A stretch of DNA of 64,000 nucleotides. Origin: Acidovorax benzenivorans. Lineage in GTDB: Bacteria > Pseudomonadota > Gammaproteobacteria > Burkholderiales > Burkholderiaceae_C. This document shows, one piece after another, positions 50,304 to 60,124 of the stretch. The stretch covers positions 1-64,000 of the forward strand of contig NZ_JAPCKI010000011.1 in assembly GCF_028680575.1 (NCBI RefSeq). The letters run 5' to 3'. A program made the position numbers and the translations under genes. The notes below the pieces were generated by a model, which was not told where the DNA came from, did not search any database, and saw only the letters and a program-made list of their open reading frames with translations. Within the stretch, counting starts at the first letter, position 1. The number at the start of each line of letters is the position of its first letter.

Positions 50304-52346
50304 TCAGCCTTGGATACGGATATTGCCGAAACGGTCGATGGCGGCTTGCTGGCCCGGCAGGACCACCGTGGTGGAGCTCATCTCCTCGATCACCACCGGT
50401 CCGGAGAGGTCCATGCCTATATGCAAGGAATCTCGGCGATACACCCGCGTATCGATCCAGCCATGCCCCGGGCCGAAATAGATGGGGCGCTCGCTCCACT
50501 GCAACTCGCCGACCGGTGCCGGCTGCATGCGCACACTGTCCTTGCCAACCAGTCCCACGGCTTGCACGCGGCAGGTCACGATCTCGATCGCGAGACCCGG
50601 GTTATCGTGTCCATGCTGGGCTTTGTGGGCGTGGTGGAACGCCTGGACAAATCGGGCTTGGTCCTGCGCCTGCACGCCACTCACCTCGACCCGGATGTCG
50701 TGCGTTTGGCCCCGATATCGGGCGTCGATGTGCATATGGAAACGCCGCTCGGCTTCTGGCACACGCTCCTCGGCCAGCCAGGCCTCGCCTTCAATCAGCA
50801 TGTCCTTCATGGCTTGGCCGGCGGCCTGCCAGCTGCCATCGTCCAGGGTTGCGAGCTGGGTGCGCACGAAATCACGGCTGATATCGGCCAGAAGGATGCC
50901 GCGCGCGCACAGGGTGCCTGGCTCGTGCGGCACCAGCACGCTGGCAATGCCGCACTCCTGCGCCACTTCCGCCGCATGCAGAGGGCCAGCCCCACCGAAC
51001 GCGAACAGGACGAAGTCGGAAGGATCATGGCCGTGTTCTGTGGAGACCGCCCGTATCGCCCGGCTCATGTTGGCGGTGGCGATGCGCAAGATCCCGTGGG
51101 CCGCCTCCTCCACCGACAGCCCCAGCGGACGCGCAATGCGCTCCTCGATCACGGCCACAGCTCTGTTGCGGTCTACGGTCATACGCCCATCCAACAGCGT
51201 CGTTGGGTGCAGTCGACCAAGCACGATGTTGGCGTCGGTCAGTGTGGGTTCGGTACCGCCCTTGCAGAATGCGACCGGGCCTGGAACCGCACCTGCGCTT
51301 TCAGGACCGACCTTGAGTGCGCCCACGTCGTCAAGCCGGGCAATGCTACCGCCACCTGCCCCGACCACATGGATGTCGACCATCGGCATCTTCACCGGAT
51401 AGCCCGCTACCAGGCGGTCAGAGGTAAAACTAGGACGCCCCCCTGTGATGAGCGACACGTCTGTACTGGTGCCTCCAACATCGAAGGTGATGATCTCCGA
51501 CAGCCCTGCGGTAGCGCCAATGACTGTGGACCCCACCACCCCCGCTGCCGGCCCCGAAAGACAGGTCAGAACGGGAAAGCGTTCGACGGTGGCCATGGGC
51601 ATCAAGCCACCATTGGAGTGGAAGGTCAGCGGCTCGACTGTCACCCCCACCTCAATCAGCCGCGTGCGCAGCCGCTCCAGATAATGCTGCATGCGCGGGG
51701 CCACGTAGGCATTGAGGACGGTGGTCGAGGTGCGCTCGTACTCGCGGAACTCGGGCAGTACCTCGTGCGAAACACTGACGTGCATGCCGGGAGCCACGCG
51801 CTCGATCACACGGCGAGCCTGCTCCTCATGGGCCGGATTGCGGTAGGCGTGCAGAAACGCCACCGCGATCGATTCGACCCCGCTGGCCACCAACTGGTGC
51901 ACCAGCAGCTCCAGCGCTGCCTCGTTCAACGGCCGCACCACCCGGCCCTCGGCATCCAGGCGCTCGTCAGACTCCAGGCGGCGATGGCGCTGCACCAGCG
52001 GCGCAGGCTTTTGCACGCTGTAGTCATACAGGGAAGGTCGAGTCTGGCGCCCAATGGCCAGCACGTCCCGAAATCCCCGTGTGGTGACGAGGCCAGTAGG
52101 AACGCCCCGCCGCTCGATCACCATATTGGTCGCCACGGTCGTGCCATGGCCGAAGTAGTCGACCTCAGAAGGCGAGACCGAGAACCGCTCCAGCATCTCA
52201 CGGGTGCCCTGCGCAATGGCTACCGATGGATCCGCGGGCGATGACGGCACCTTGAAATACGACAAGGCACCAGTGCCCATATCGGCCATCACGAAGTCCG
52301 TGAATGTGCCGCCCACATCAATTCCAATTCGAACCATGCTTTTCAT
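50304..52346 (-). CDS. hyuA: Hydantoinase A/oxoprolinase family subunit
   Basis: The 680-residue product begins VRIGIDVGGTFTDFV, the ATP-binding motif of the Hyu/5-oxoprolinase family, and contains GHGTTVATNMVIERRG, TFDVGGTSTDVSLI and SRAIRAVSTEHGHDPSDFVLFAFGGAGPLHA, all typical. It supplies the ATP-dependent phosphorylation half of the ring-opening reaction with HyuB. The start is ATG at 52346, and an ATG three codons further in is possible because the ribosome binding site is weak. The LysR gene beyond is on the same strand. Confidence 0.92.
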   Translation of the reverse strand: MKSMVRIGIDVGGTFTDFVMADMGTGALSYFKVPSSPADPSVAIAQGTREMLERFSVSPSEVDYFGHGTTVATNMVIERRGVPTGLVTTRGFRDVLAIGRQTRPSLYDYSVQKPAPLVQRHRRLESDERLDAEGRVVRPLNEAALELLVHQLVASGVESIAVAFLHAYRNPAHEEQARRVIERVAPGMHVSVSHEVLPEFREYERTSTTVLNAYVAPRMQHYLERLRTRLIEVGVTVEPLTFHSNGGLMPMATVERFPVLTCLSGPAAGVVGSTVIGATAGLSEIITFDVGGTSTDVSLITGGRPSFTSDRLVAGYPVKMPMVDIHVVGAGGGSIARLDDVGALKVGPESAGAVPGPVAFCKGGTEPTLTDANIVLGRLHPTTLLDGRMTVDRNRAVAVIEERIARPLGLSVEEAAHGILRIATANMSRAIRAVSTEHGHDPSDFVLFAFGGAGPLHAAEVAQECGIASVLVPHEPGTLCARGILLADISRDFVRTQLATLDDGSWQAAGQAMKDMLIEGEAWLAEERVPEAERRFHMHIDARYRGQTHDIRVEVSGVQAQDQARFVQAFHHAHKAQHGHDNPGLAIEIVTCRVQAVGLVGKDSVRMQPAPVGELQWSERPIYFGPGHGWIDTRVYRRDSLHIGMDLSGPVVIEEMSSTTVVLPGQQAAIDRFGNIRIQG

Positions 52347-52833
52347 TCCCAACGAGTTGAATCTAGGCGGGGTGGCAAAGCTCAGGCTCTGCAATCCCCA
52401 GCAGCCAAGCCGGCAACCGACTGCCTCATGACCACCAGCCGATGCACATGCTGGATCGGTTTCCAGGCCGCGCGCATCAACACACTGCGATCAATGCTAT
52501 GACGCGGTCTACCAAGGAACAATGCACTGGGAGAGCCTGATCCATGCGAAATTGAGATCGGTTGCGATGACTTGCCCGACCGCGCAAAGTCAGAGGCGCA
52601 CTGTTGCCGGATCTTGTTCACCAGGATGAAGCTGCCTAGCAAACATTGAACAACCGAGGTGATTGACTAAGGCTTTTGTCAACTGCACTTCAAGGTTGAG
52701 ACAGCCCTCTGCCGGAGTGAGTGTTGCTGCTACTCGTTGTCGCGAGAGAGATGACTTCGACGCATCTCTGCTGAACTCGATCAATGAAGGATCGTAAAAA
52801 TGGGGCTAGGTGAGTGCCGTTCAATGATGAAAG
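52347..52833. other. Intergenic stretch without a recognised gene
   Basis: This stretch of nearly 490 bases between hyuA and the LysR gene has no convincing frame. It has a lower GC content than its surroundings and may hold worn remnants of an insertion, but nothing could be named. Confidence 0.4.
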
Positions 52834-53736
52834 TCACGGCTGATCGGCAATTCGAATTTCTTCACGCAGATCCTTAGCAAAGGCGTCCGCCAGTTGCATG
52901 CGCGGTCCGGAGTCGGGAAAGATCAGCGCGTAGCCCGAGGTGAACGGCTCCTTGATCGGCCGCACCACCAGGCTTCCCGCATACGGCATGGCTGTGGACC
53001 GCCCGACCAGGGTGATGCCCGCACCGGCCGCCACCAGCGCGCAGGCGATGGAGGAGCTGGGCGTCTCCAGCACAACGTTGGGCGCCACACCCAGCGTGGC
53101 CAGCAGGTCGTCGATCTGGTGGCGCACGAAGCTTTGGCGCGCCAGCATCACCATGCGCTCGCCATCCAGGTCCTTCAGCGACACCACCTCCTTGCCCGCC
53201 AGGCGGTGATCGGCCGGCATCACTGCGGTGAACTGGACGGGGTCGAGCTGCTCGATGGCGATGGCCGAGCGAAACAGCGGCAGCTCCACGATGCCCACGT
53301 CCAGCTGGCGCGTCGACACCCGCTCCGCGATCTGCCGCGATGGCAGGCTCTCGAAGTAGACCGTGACCTTGGGGCGCGACGACAGGAAGCGCGCAATGCC
53401 GCGCGGCACCACCCACTGCGACAAGGCCGGCAGCGATGCGATACGCAACGCTCCCGCACGGTGGAAGCGGATGTCCTGCGCGATCTCCGCAATGCGGTCG
53501 AGTGAGCCGTACAAAGGCTCGATCTCACGGTACAGCGCCTCGGCCTCCGGCGTGGGCACCAGCCGGCGGCCGTGCCGCTCGAACAGCTTGTAGCCCACGC
53601 GCATCTCCAGCAGCCCGATGGAACGGCTCACTCCTGGTTGCGTCACGTTCATCAGCTTGGCAGCCCCCACGACGGTGCCCACGCGCATCACCGAGCGGAA
53701 GGCTTCGATTTGCCCGACATTGATCGTCGTCTTCAT
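52834..53736 (-). CDS. LysR-family transcriptional regulator
   Basis: This 300-residue regulator has the LysR helix-turn-helix (GQIEAFRSVMRVGTVVGAAK and NVTQPGVSRSIGLLE). It is a clear paralogue of the regulator at 29463, sharing most of the N-terminal domain and the phrases RRLVPTPEAEALYREIEPLY and GALRIASLPALSQWVVP. A GAGGTGG site precedes the ATG. It could control the hydantoinase genes downstream or the divergent ABC transporter operon, which starts about 340-440 bases away. Confidence 0.9.
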   Translation of the reverse strand: MKTTINVGQIEAFRSVMRVGTVVGAAKLMNVTQPGVSRSIGLLEMRVGYKLFERHGRRLVPTPEAEALYREIEPLYGSLDRIAEIAQDIRFHRAGALRIASLPALSQWVVPRGIARFLSSRPKVTVYFESLPSRQIAERVSTRQLDVGIVELPLFRSAIAIEQLDPVQFTAVMPADHRLAGKEVVSLKDLDGERMVMLARQSFVRHQIDDLLATLGVAPNVVLETPSSSIACALVAAGAGITLVGRSTAMPYAGSLVVRPIKEPFTSGYALIFPDSGPRMQLADAFAKDLREEIRIADQP

Positions 53737-53934
53737 ATATACCACCTCAGCATCATTCAAGGAGCCAATGGACATTCCTTTGCCTTGGCAAAGCTACCAA
53801 CGGTCTGCATCGCGCTGGCAAAGGCCTGCGAGCACGAGATTTTGACCGGGCTGCTGCCAATATGCCAGCAGCAAGGGCTACATGCCAAGTCAGCATGAAC
53901 TAAGAGTGCTCCGGCGTCCACTCGGCTCGTTCTA

Positions 53935-53971
53935 TAAATAACAAAAGAGCATTAGGTACGCTCGTTATTTA
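53935..53971. promoter_or_regulatory. Inverted repeat upstream of the importer operon
   Basis: TAAATAAC at 53935-53942 and GTTATTTA at 53964-53971 are inverted copies 21 bases apart, within an A+T-rich stretch, and GCTCGTT occurs twice nearby. The position between a LysR gene and a divergent operon fits a regulator site and promoter. The remaining DNA of the gap shows nothing else apart from the small frame described next. Confidence 0.4.
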
Positions 53972-54075
53972 CATATTCAGCGCGCATGCTCGTCACTACA
54001 ATTTGTTATAGCAAGTACAAAAACAGTGCTAAGCGCCTTCCAGATCCGCCCTTTCCCCCTGCAAAAGAGGCCTTG

Positions 54076-54180
54076 ATGAATACATACCCAAACGTCATGA
54101 GCGATTATTCCATGCGCCCCATGAAGCCCTTCGCCGAGGCCGCTGGCGGTAGCGCCTCTACAGCGAGGCACCCACGATGA
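54076..54180 (+). CDS. Possible 34-residue leader protein of the importer operon
   Basis: A small frame begins at ATG 54076 after AGAGG and ends with TGA overlapping the ATPase start (ATGA). The product includes MSDYSMRPMKPFAEAAGG and has no signal or membrane segment. The overlap suggests that translation of the leader feeds the ATPase gene. It may instead be the worn end of an older gene. No family is recognised. Confidence 0.35.
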   Translation: MNTYPNVMSDYSMRPMKPFAEAAGGSASTARHPR

Positions 54181-55223
54181 GCTTCCTGGAACTGAAAGGC
54201 CTGTCCAAGCGCTACGACGGCGTGACGGCGGTGGCGGCCTGCGACCTGTCGGTCGCCAAGGGTGAGTTCGTCAGCCTGCTGGGGCCTTCGGGCTGCGGCA
54301 AGACGACCACATTGCAGATGGTGGCCGGTTTCGTGCAGCCCAGCAGCGGGCGCATTCTGCTGGACGGCAAGGACATCACCGAGGTCAAGCCCAACCAGCG
54401 CGGCCTGGGCATCGTGTTCCAGAGCTATGCCCTGTTTCCTCACATGACGGTGGCGGACAACGTGGCCTTCGGCTTGGAGATGCAGGGCGTAGCTGCAGGT
54501 GAACGGCGCAAGCGCGTGGCCACCACGCTGGAGCTGGTGCACCTGGGCGCCCTGGCGGGCCGCTACCCGCGCGAGCTCTCGGGCGGACAGCGCCAGCGTG
54601 TGGCGCTGGCGCGCGCCCTGGCCATCCAGCCGCCGGTGCTGCTGCTGGACGAACCCATGGGCGCGCTCGACGCCAAACTGCGTGAGGAGATGCAGATAGA
54701 GTTGCGTGCGCTGCAGCACCGCGTGGGCGTTACCACCATCATGGTCACCCACGACCAGGCGGAGGCAATGACACTGTCCGATCGCGTGGTGCTAATGAAC
54801 AAGGGCAGCATCGAGCAGGTCGGTCGCCCATTCGAGATGTACGAGCGGCCCAACGGCCGCTTTGCCTCCACCTTTCTGGGCAAGGCCAACGTCTTCGAGG
54901 CCCACCGAGCTGCGCCCGGCGCACTGGTGGAGGTGCAGGGCCACCGCCTACCCAGCAGCGACACGCACTGCACCGGTGTCATGGAGTACATCGTGCGCCC
55001 CGAGAAGATTGCGCTTGTGCCCGATGCCCAGGCGCTGCTACGCGGCCGCGTGAATGCGCGGGTCTTCCTGGGCAACCACTGGCTGTTCCAGGTCGACACG
55101 CCGCTGGGCGTGGTGCAGGTGACGCACGCCAACAACGGCCTGCCACAGGCGGCCGAGGGCGACGAAGTGGGCCTGGCATGGTCGCCCGAGGACGCCCGTC
55201 TGGTACCCAGAGAGGGGAGCTGA
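54177..55223 (+). CDS. ABC transporter ATPase, polyamine/opine-type (PotA-like)
   Basis: This 348-residue ATPase has Walker A GPSGCGKTT at residues 36-44, the ABC signature LSGGQ at 134-138, Walker B LLLDEP at 155-160, and a C-terminal TOBE domain, as in PotA and related spermidine/putrescine and opine importers. It energises the two permeases encoded directly behind it. The gene starts an operon of at least seven tightly packed genes running to the RidA gene. No periplasmic binding protein is in this run, but one of the PotD type lies at 61376-62401. Confidence 0.93.
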   Translation: MSFLELKGLSKRYDGVTAVAACDLSVAKGEFVSLLGPSGCGKTTTLQMVAGFVQPSSGRILLDGKDITEVKPNQRGLGIVFQSYALFPHMTVADNVAFGLEMQGVAAGERRKRVATTLELVHLGALAGRYPRELSGGQRQRVALARALAIQPPVLLLDEPMGALDAKLREEMQIELRALQHRVGVTTIMVTHDQAEAMTLSDRVVLMNKGSIEQVGRPFEMYERPNGRFASTFLGKANVFEAHRAAPGALVEVQGHRLPSSDTHCTGVMEYIVRPEKIALVPDAQALLRGRVNARVFLGNHWLFQVDTPLGVVQVTHANNGLPQAAEGDEVGLAWSPEDARLVPREGS

Positions 55224-55224
55224 C

Positions 55225-56091
55225 ATGGACGGCACTACCGAACACAACCTGCTGCCCTACTGGCTCACGGCCCCGGGCGTGCTCGCCACGCTGGCCTTTG
55301 TGGCCCTGCCCCTGGTGCTCATGCTGTCGCTCAGCCTGTACCCCTTCCTCCCCTCGGGCGGCATCGGCGAACAGCTCACGCTGGCCAACTATGCCGAGCT
55401 GGCGCGCGACGACTACTTTCACACCATCTTCGCGCGCACCTTCGGCATGGCCCTCCTGGTCACGCTGGTGTGCATCGCCATCGGCGTACCGGAAGCCTAC
55501 GTGCTCAGCCGCCTGTCGCCGCGCTGGCGCACCGTGTCCATCGTCATCGTACTCGGTCCCATGCTCATCTCGGTGGTGGTTCGCACCTTGGGTTGGGCGG
55601 TGCTGCTGGGCAACGAAGGCGTGATCAACCGACTGCTGATGGCCTCCGGCCTGGTGGCCGAGCCGGTGAAGATGATGTTCACCTTCACGGGAGTGGTCAT
55701 CGCGCTGGTCCACGTGCTGGTGCCCTTCATGGTGCTGGCGGTGTGGGCATCGCTGCAAAAGCTCGATACCGCCACGGAACAGGCCGCCGAGTCACTCGGC
55801 GCCGGCCTATTCACGGTCCTGCGGCGCATCGTCTTCCCCCAGGTGATCCCGGGCGTGCTGTCGGGCGGCCTCATCGTGTTCTCGCTGGCGGCCAGCGCGT
55901 TCGCCACGCCCGCCATCATCGGCGGGCGGCGACTCAAGGTCGTGCCCACCACCATCTACGACGAACTGCTGGGCAACCTGAACTGGCCCCTGGGCGCGGC
56001 ACTGGCGGTGGTGCTGGTGGGCATCGTCCTGGCCGTCTCCATCGGCGTCAACCGGCTCGTCGAGCGCCGCTACAAGCAGGTATTCCTATGA
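55225..56091 (+). CDS. ABC transporter permease, PotB-like
   Basis: This 288-residue membrane protein has about six hydrophobic segments and the permease EAA loop (ESLGAGLFTVLRRIVFPQVI) that docks to the ATPase. It pairs with the next gene to form the channel. It begins one base after the ATPase stop and overlaps the next start by four bases. The family imports polyamines, opines or related amines. Confidence 0.92.
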   Translation: MDGTTEHNLLPYWLTAPGVLATLAFVALPLVLMLSLSLYPFLPSGGIGEQLTLANYAELARDDYFHTIFARTFGMALLVTLVCIAIGVPEAYVLSRLSPRWRTVSIVIVLGPMLISVVVRTLGWAVLLGNEGVINRLLMASGLVAEPVKMMFTFTGVVIALVHVLVPFMVLAVWASLQKLDTATEQAAESLGAGLFTVLRRIVFPQVIPGVLSGGLIVFSLAASAFATPAIIGGRRLKVVPTTIYDELLGNLNWPLGAALAVVLVGIVLAVSIGVNRLVERRYKQVFL

Positions 56092-56885
56092 ACCGCACCC
56101 CGCCTCTGCTGCTAGCCTTCCACTGGCTTTTCGCGATCTTCATGCTGGCTCCTCTGGCCATGGTGGCTCTGGTGTCGTTCACCGACAAGGGCTACATCTC
56201 CATGCCGTTCAATGGCGCCTCCTGGCGCTGGTACGCCGCCATCCTGAAGAACGGCGAGTTCATCGATGCCTTCTGGCGCAGCCTGATCCTGGGCGTCACC
56301 GCCGCCACGCTGGCCACCCTGCTGGCGGTTCCGGCCGGCATGGCCATCGCCTGGCACCGCTTCCCGGGCCGCGATGCCATCCTGGGCCTGCTGCTATCAC
56401 CGCTGATGGTGCCGCACGTGGTGCTGGGCATCGCCCTGCTGCGGCTGCTCACGCAGCTGGGGGCCTCCGGCACCATGTGGGGCCTGACGGCCGCGCACAC
56501 CGTCATCGTGCTGCCCTACGTGCTGCGCCTGGTGGTGGCCGCGGCCACCGGCTTCGATCGCACCGTGGCCCAGGCCGCGCAATCCCTGGGCGCTTCGCCG
56601 TGGACGGTATTCCGCCGCGTCGAGCTGCCCCTCATCGTTCCCGGCGTCGCCGGCGGCTGGATCATCGCCTTCATCAACAGCTTCGATGAGCTGACGATGT
56701 CGATCTTCGTCGCCTCGGCGGGAACACAGACCCTTCCCGTCAAGATGTACAACCACATTGCCAACACCATCGACCCCCTGCTGGCTTCCGTCTCCACCGT
56801 GCTAATCGTCATCACGCTGGCACTGATGATCGCGCTGGACCGCTTCTACGGCCTGGACCGCATCCTGGCGGGCAAACCATCATGA
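56088..56885 (+). CDS. ABC transporter permease, PotC-like
   Basis: The 265-residue protein has about six membrane segments, and the ATPase-docking EAA loop reads QSLGASPWTVFRRVELPLIV. It is the second permease of the polyamine/opine-type importer. The start codon overlaps the previous stop (ATGA), and its own stop overlaps the next start by four bases, showing tight coupling of transport and the oxidation genes that follow. Confidence 0.92.
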   Translation: MNRTPPLLLAFHWLFAIFMLAPLAMVALVSFTDKGYISMPFNGASWRWYAAILKNGEFIDAFWRSLILGVTAATLATLLAVPAGMAIAWHRFPGRDAILGLLLSPLMVPHVVLGIALLRLLTQLGASGTMWGLTAAHTVIVLPYVLRLVVAAATGFDRTVAQAAQSLGASPWTVFRRVELPLIVPGVAGGWIIAFINSFDELTMSIFVASAGTQTLPVKMYNHIANTIDPLLASVSTVLIVITLALMIALDRFYGLDRILAGKPS

Positions 56886-57991
56886 GCGCGGCACGCGATA
56901 TCGACACCCTGGTGGTGGGCGGTGGCGTCGTCGGCCTATCCATCGCCTACGGCATGGCGGGCGCCGGCGAGCGCGTGCGCCTGCTCGACGAAGGCGACGA
57001 CGCCCTGCGCGCTGCACGCGGCAATTTCGGACTGGTGTGGGTGCAGGGCAAGGGCCTAGGCTACCCCGACTATGCACGCTGGAGCATGGCATCAGCCCGC
57101 GCCTGGCCCGCTTTTGCCCAGGAACTGACCGCGCTGACCGGCATCGACCTGGAGCTCTCGCAGCCCGGCGGCCTGATGATCTGCTTGACCGAGGCCGAAC
57201 TGGCCGAGCGCGCGGCCAACCTGCAGGCGCTGCGCGATTCCCTGGGCGAGCCCTACCCCTTCGAAGTGCTCGATGCCGGGCAGTTGCGCGCGCTCTCGCC
57301 GCACATCGGCCCCGAGGTGGTGGGCGCCACCTACGGCGCGCTCGACGGCCACGCCAGCCCGCTGCGCTTGTTGCGCGCGCTGGTGCAGGGCTTCCAGCTG
57401 CGCGGCGGCGAGCTCGTGTCCGGCGTGCGCTGCGAGCGCATCGAACACCGCGGCGGTGCGTTCCACGTGTGGTCCAGCGGCGCCGAGCATGTGGCCGGGC
57501 GCCTGGTGCTTGCCGCAGGCCTGGGCAACCGCGCGTTGGCTCCCATGGTGGGGCTCAGCGCGCCGGTCGAGCCCAACCGGGGCCAGATCCTGGTGACCGA
57601 GCGCATGCAGCCATTCCTTCAGCACCCGTCGGGCCATGTTCGCCAGACAGGCGAAGGGGTGGTGCAGATCGGCGACTCCAAGGAGGACGTGGGCCTGGAC
57701 GACGGCACCACCCTTGAGCAGCTGGCGCGCATCGCCCAGCGCGCGCGCCGCATGTTCCCCCTGCTGGCCGACGCCAACATCGTGCGCGCCTGGGGTGCCC
57801 TGCGCGTGATGACGCCTGACGGCTACCCCATCTACCAGGCCTCGCGCACCTGCCCGGGCGCCTTCGTCGCCACCTGCCACAGCGGCGTGACCCTGGCGGC
57901 CATGCACGCGGGGCCGCTGGCGCAATGGATGCGCGGCGGCCAGCAGCCGCGCGAGATACACACCTTCAAATCGGAGCGCTTCGATGTTTAG
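56882..57991 (+). CDS. FAD-dependent DAO-family oxidoreductase (opine oxidase beta-like)
   Basis: This 369-residue flavoprotein has the FAD fold DTLVVGGGVVGLSIAYGMAG at the N-terminus and the family's C-terminal CHSGVTLAAMHAG. It is the catalytic subunit of a three-part dehydrogenase with the next two genes. Its parallel is the gene at 41809-42951, but gene order differs: here DAO comes first. The substrate is probably what the ABC importer brings in. Confidence 0.88.
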   Translation: MSAARDIDTLVVGGGVVGLSIAYGMAGAGERVRLLDEGDDALRAARGNFGLVWVQGKGLGYPDYARWSMASARAWPAFAQELTALTGIDLELSQPGGLMICLTEAELAERAANLQALRDSLGEPYPFEVLDAGQLRALSPHIGPEVVGATYGALDGHASPLRLLRALVQGFQLRGGELVSGVRCERIEHRGGAFHVWSSGAEHVAGRLVLAAGLGNRALAPMVGLSAPVEPNRGQILVTERMQPFLQHPSGHVRQTGEGVVQIGDSKEDVGLDDGTTLEQLARIAQRARRMFPLLADANIVRAWGALRVMTPDGYPIYQASRTCPGAFVATCHSGVTLAAMHAGPLAQWMRGGQQPREIHTFKSERFDV

Positions 57992-58295
57992 AACCATGCT
58001 GCCCCATGGGCAGGACACTCGGCCCGAGGTCGAGATCTGGGTGCATGGCCAGCGCATGCTGGCCCGTGAGGGCGAGACGCTGGCCGCCGCGCTGCTCAAG
58101 GCCGGTGTCGTGCCGTTTCGCAGCACCCCCGTGTCGGGCGAACCGCGCGCACCGCTGTGCCTGATGGGCGTGTGCTTCGACTGTCTGGTCGAGGTCGACG
58201 GTGCACAGAACGTGCAGTCGTGCATGGTGGCCGTGCGCAGCGGCATGCAGGTGCAACTGCCCCAGGGCGCTCGGCGCGCAGGGGGTGCTGCATGA
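57984..58295 (+). CDS. Small [2Fe-2S] subunit of the second opine oxidase-like dehydrogenase
   Basis: This 103-residue protein carries PRAPLCLMGVCFDCLVEVDG with the C-x4-C-x2-C arrangement and a fourth cysteine in VQSCMVAV, a plant-type [2Fe-2S] cluster. It corresponds to the gamma subunit. It overlaps the DAO gene by eight bases and the following gene by four. Confidence 0.88.
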   Translation: MFRTMLPHGQDTRPEVEIWVHGQRMLAREGETLAAALLKAGVVPFRSTPVSGEPRAPLCLMGVCFDCLVEVDGAQNVQSCMVAVRSGMQVQLPQGARRAGGAA

Positions 58296-59722
58296 ACCGC
58301 CCGACGCACGACCTCATCGTCATCGGCGCCGGCCCGGCCGGGATGTCGGCCGCGCTCACCGCCGCATCGTTGGGCATGAAGACCGTCCTGCTGGACGAGC
58401 AGCCGCACCCGGGTGGCCAGATCTACCGCAACATCACCCAGGTAGCCCCCCATGTGGCCGCACTGCTCGGCCCCGACTATCGTCATGGGCAACCGCTGGC
58501 GCAGCGGCTGGCCCGTTCTGGAGTGGAGATTCGCTCAGGCGCCATGGTATGGGACGTGGCGCGCGACCTCACCGTCACCGCACAAAAGGACGGACAGTCC
58601 TTCCAGGTGCAGGCACCGCAGGTGATCGCCGCCACGGGCGCGATGGAACGCGCAACCCCCATTCCGGGGTGGACACTGCCCGGCGTGCTCAATGCCGGCG
58701 CCGCACAGATCGCTCTCAAAAGCGCTGGCGCCGTGCCCGCGGGCCGCGTAGTGCTTGCAGGGGCCGGGCCGCTGCTGCTGCTAGTGGGCTGCCAACTGCT
58801 CGATGCTGGCGTCGCCATCGCCGGAATCGTCGAGACCGCGCCGACCGCCAACCGCTGGCGTGCGCTGCGCCACCTGCCGGCCGCGCTCGGTGCTGCCGCC
58901 TACCTGGCCAAGGGCGCGCGCATGCTCTGGAGGCTGCGCCAGGCCGGCGTGCCCATGTTCTCGGGCGCCACGGACCTGCGGGTCGAAGGGAACGGGCGTG
59001 CCCAGGCCCTGGCGTTCACCGCGGGCGGTGCCGTGCACACGCTGGATGCCGGCGTGGTGCTGCTGCACCACGGCGTGGTGCCCAACACGCAGATGGGTCG
59101 GCTGCTGCGCGTGCAACACGACTGGGACGCCGTGCAGCTGGCTTGGCGCCCACGGCTCGACGCCTTCGGCGAGACGACGCTGGCCGGCTTCCGCATCGCT
59201 GGGGACGGGGCCGGCATCGCCGGCGCCCTCGCGGCGGAGCCCGCCGGCGCTTTGGCCGCCCTGGGCGCAGCGCGGGCGCTCAACCGGTTGAACGACACGG
59301 AATTGCGGCAACGCGCCGCACCGATGCGCCGTGCGGTCGCCCGGCAGGAGCGCATACGCCCCTTCCTGGACAACCTGTACCGCCCGCCTGAATGGCTCGC
59401 CGCCCCTGGCGACGAGACCGTGATTTGCCGCTGCGAAGAGGTGACCGCCGGTCGCATCCGCGAGATGGCGCACCTGGGCTGCCAGGGCCCCAACCAGACC
59501 AAGTTCTTCAGCCGCTGCGGCATGGGGCCCTGCCAGGGCCGAACCTGCGGCCTGGCTGTGACGCAGATCCTTGCGCAGGAGCTGGGCCGGCCGCCCGGCG
59601 ATGTCGGCGCGTACCACATCCGCGCGCCGCTCAAGCCTGTGTCGCTGGCATCGCTGGCCGCGCTGGCCGACGCCCCTGCAGCAACCACATCCACAGCAAT
59701 CACCACCGAGGAATCCGCATGA
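58292..59722 (+). CDS. FAD/NAD oxidoreductase with BFD-like [2Fe-2S] domain (opine oxidase alpha-like)
   Basis: The 476-residue protein has an FAD motif ([19 protein letters not shown]), a second nucleotide-binding fold and a C-terminal BFD-like domain ([13 protein letters not shown] and [13 protein letters not shown]). It is the alpha subunit partner of the DAO and 2Fe-2S proteins. The start at 58292 is chosen because it overlaps the previous stop (ATGA) and begins the FAD fold; a longer frame would read through the 2Fe-2S gene. The end overlaps the RidA start. Confidence 0.88.
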   Translation: MNRPTHDLIVIGAGPAGMSAALTAASLGMKTVLLDEQPHPGGQIYRNITQVAPHVAALLGPDYRHGQPLAQRLARSGVEIRSGAMVWDVARDLTVTAQKDGQSFQVQAPQVIAATGAMERATPIPGWTLPGVLNAGAAQIALKSAGAVPAGRVVLAGAGPLLLLVGCQLLDAGVAIAGIVETAPTANRWRALRHLPAALGAAAYLAKGARMLWRLRQAGVPMFSGATDLRVEGNGRAQALAFTAGGAVHTLDAGVVLLHHGVVPNTQMGRLLRVQHDWDAVQLAWRPRLDAFGETTLAGFRIAGDGAGIAGALAAEPAGALAALGAARALNRLNDTELRQRAAPMRRAVARQERIRPFLDNLYRPPEWLAAPGDETVICRCEEVTAGRIREMAHLGCQGPNQTKFFSRCGMGPCQGRTCGLAVTQILAQELGRPPGDVGAYHIRAPLKPVSLASLAALADAPAATTSTAITTEESA

Positions 59723-60084
59723 GCACCACCATCGAACGTCACCACACTAACGCCCGCATGAGCAAGATCGTGCGCCACGGGGGGCTGGTCTACCTATGCG
59801 GCCAGACGGCCAACGCAGGCGCCAGCGCCCATGGCGAGATCGCCGCCCAGACCCACGAGACCCTGGCGCGCGTGGATGCTCTGCTCACCGAGGCCGGCAG
59901 CGACCGCGAGCACCTTCTGTCGGCCACTATCTACCTGCGCGACATCGGCGACTTCGCTGCCATGAACGCGGTATGGGAATCCTGGATCGCACCCGGCACG
60001 GCACCCGCACGCACCACGGTAGAGGCCAGGCTAGCGTCACCCAACCTGCTGTTCGAAATCACGATAGTCGCTGCGGCGAGCTGA
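59719..60084 (+). CDS. RidA-family imine/enamine deaminase
   Basis: This 121-residue protein has the RidA fold ([35 protein letters not shown] and the conserved arginine in [13 protein letters not shown]). RidA proteins hydrolyse reactive imines and enamines to ketoacid and ammonia. Behind a DAO-type oxidase, which makes imines, this role fits well. It is the last gene of the importer-oxidase operon. Confidence 0.9.
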   Translation: MSTTIERHHTNARMSKIVRHGGLVYLCGQTANAGASAHGEIAAQTHETLARVDALLTEAGSDREHLLSATIYLRDIGDFAAMNAVWESWIAPGTAPARTTVEARLASPNLLFEITIVAAAS

Positions 60085-60124
60085 CTAGAACATCCGGTCC
60101 TACCAAATCCCGAGGCCAAAATTG

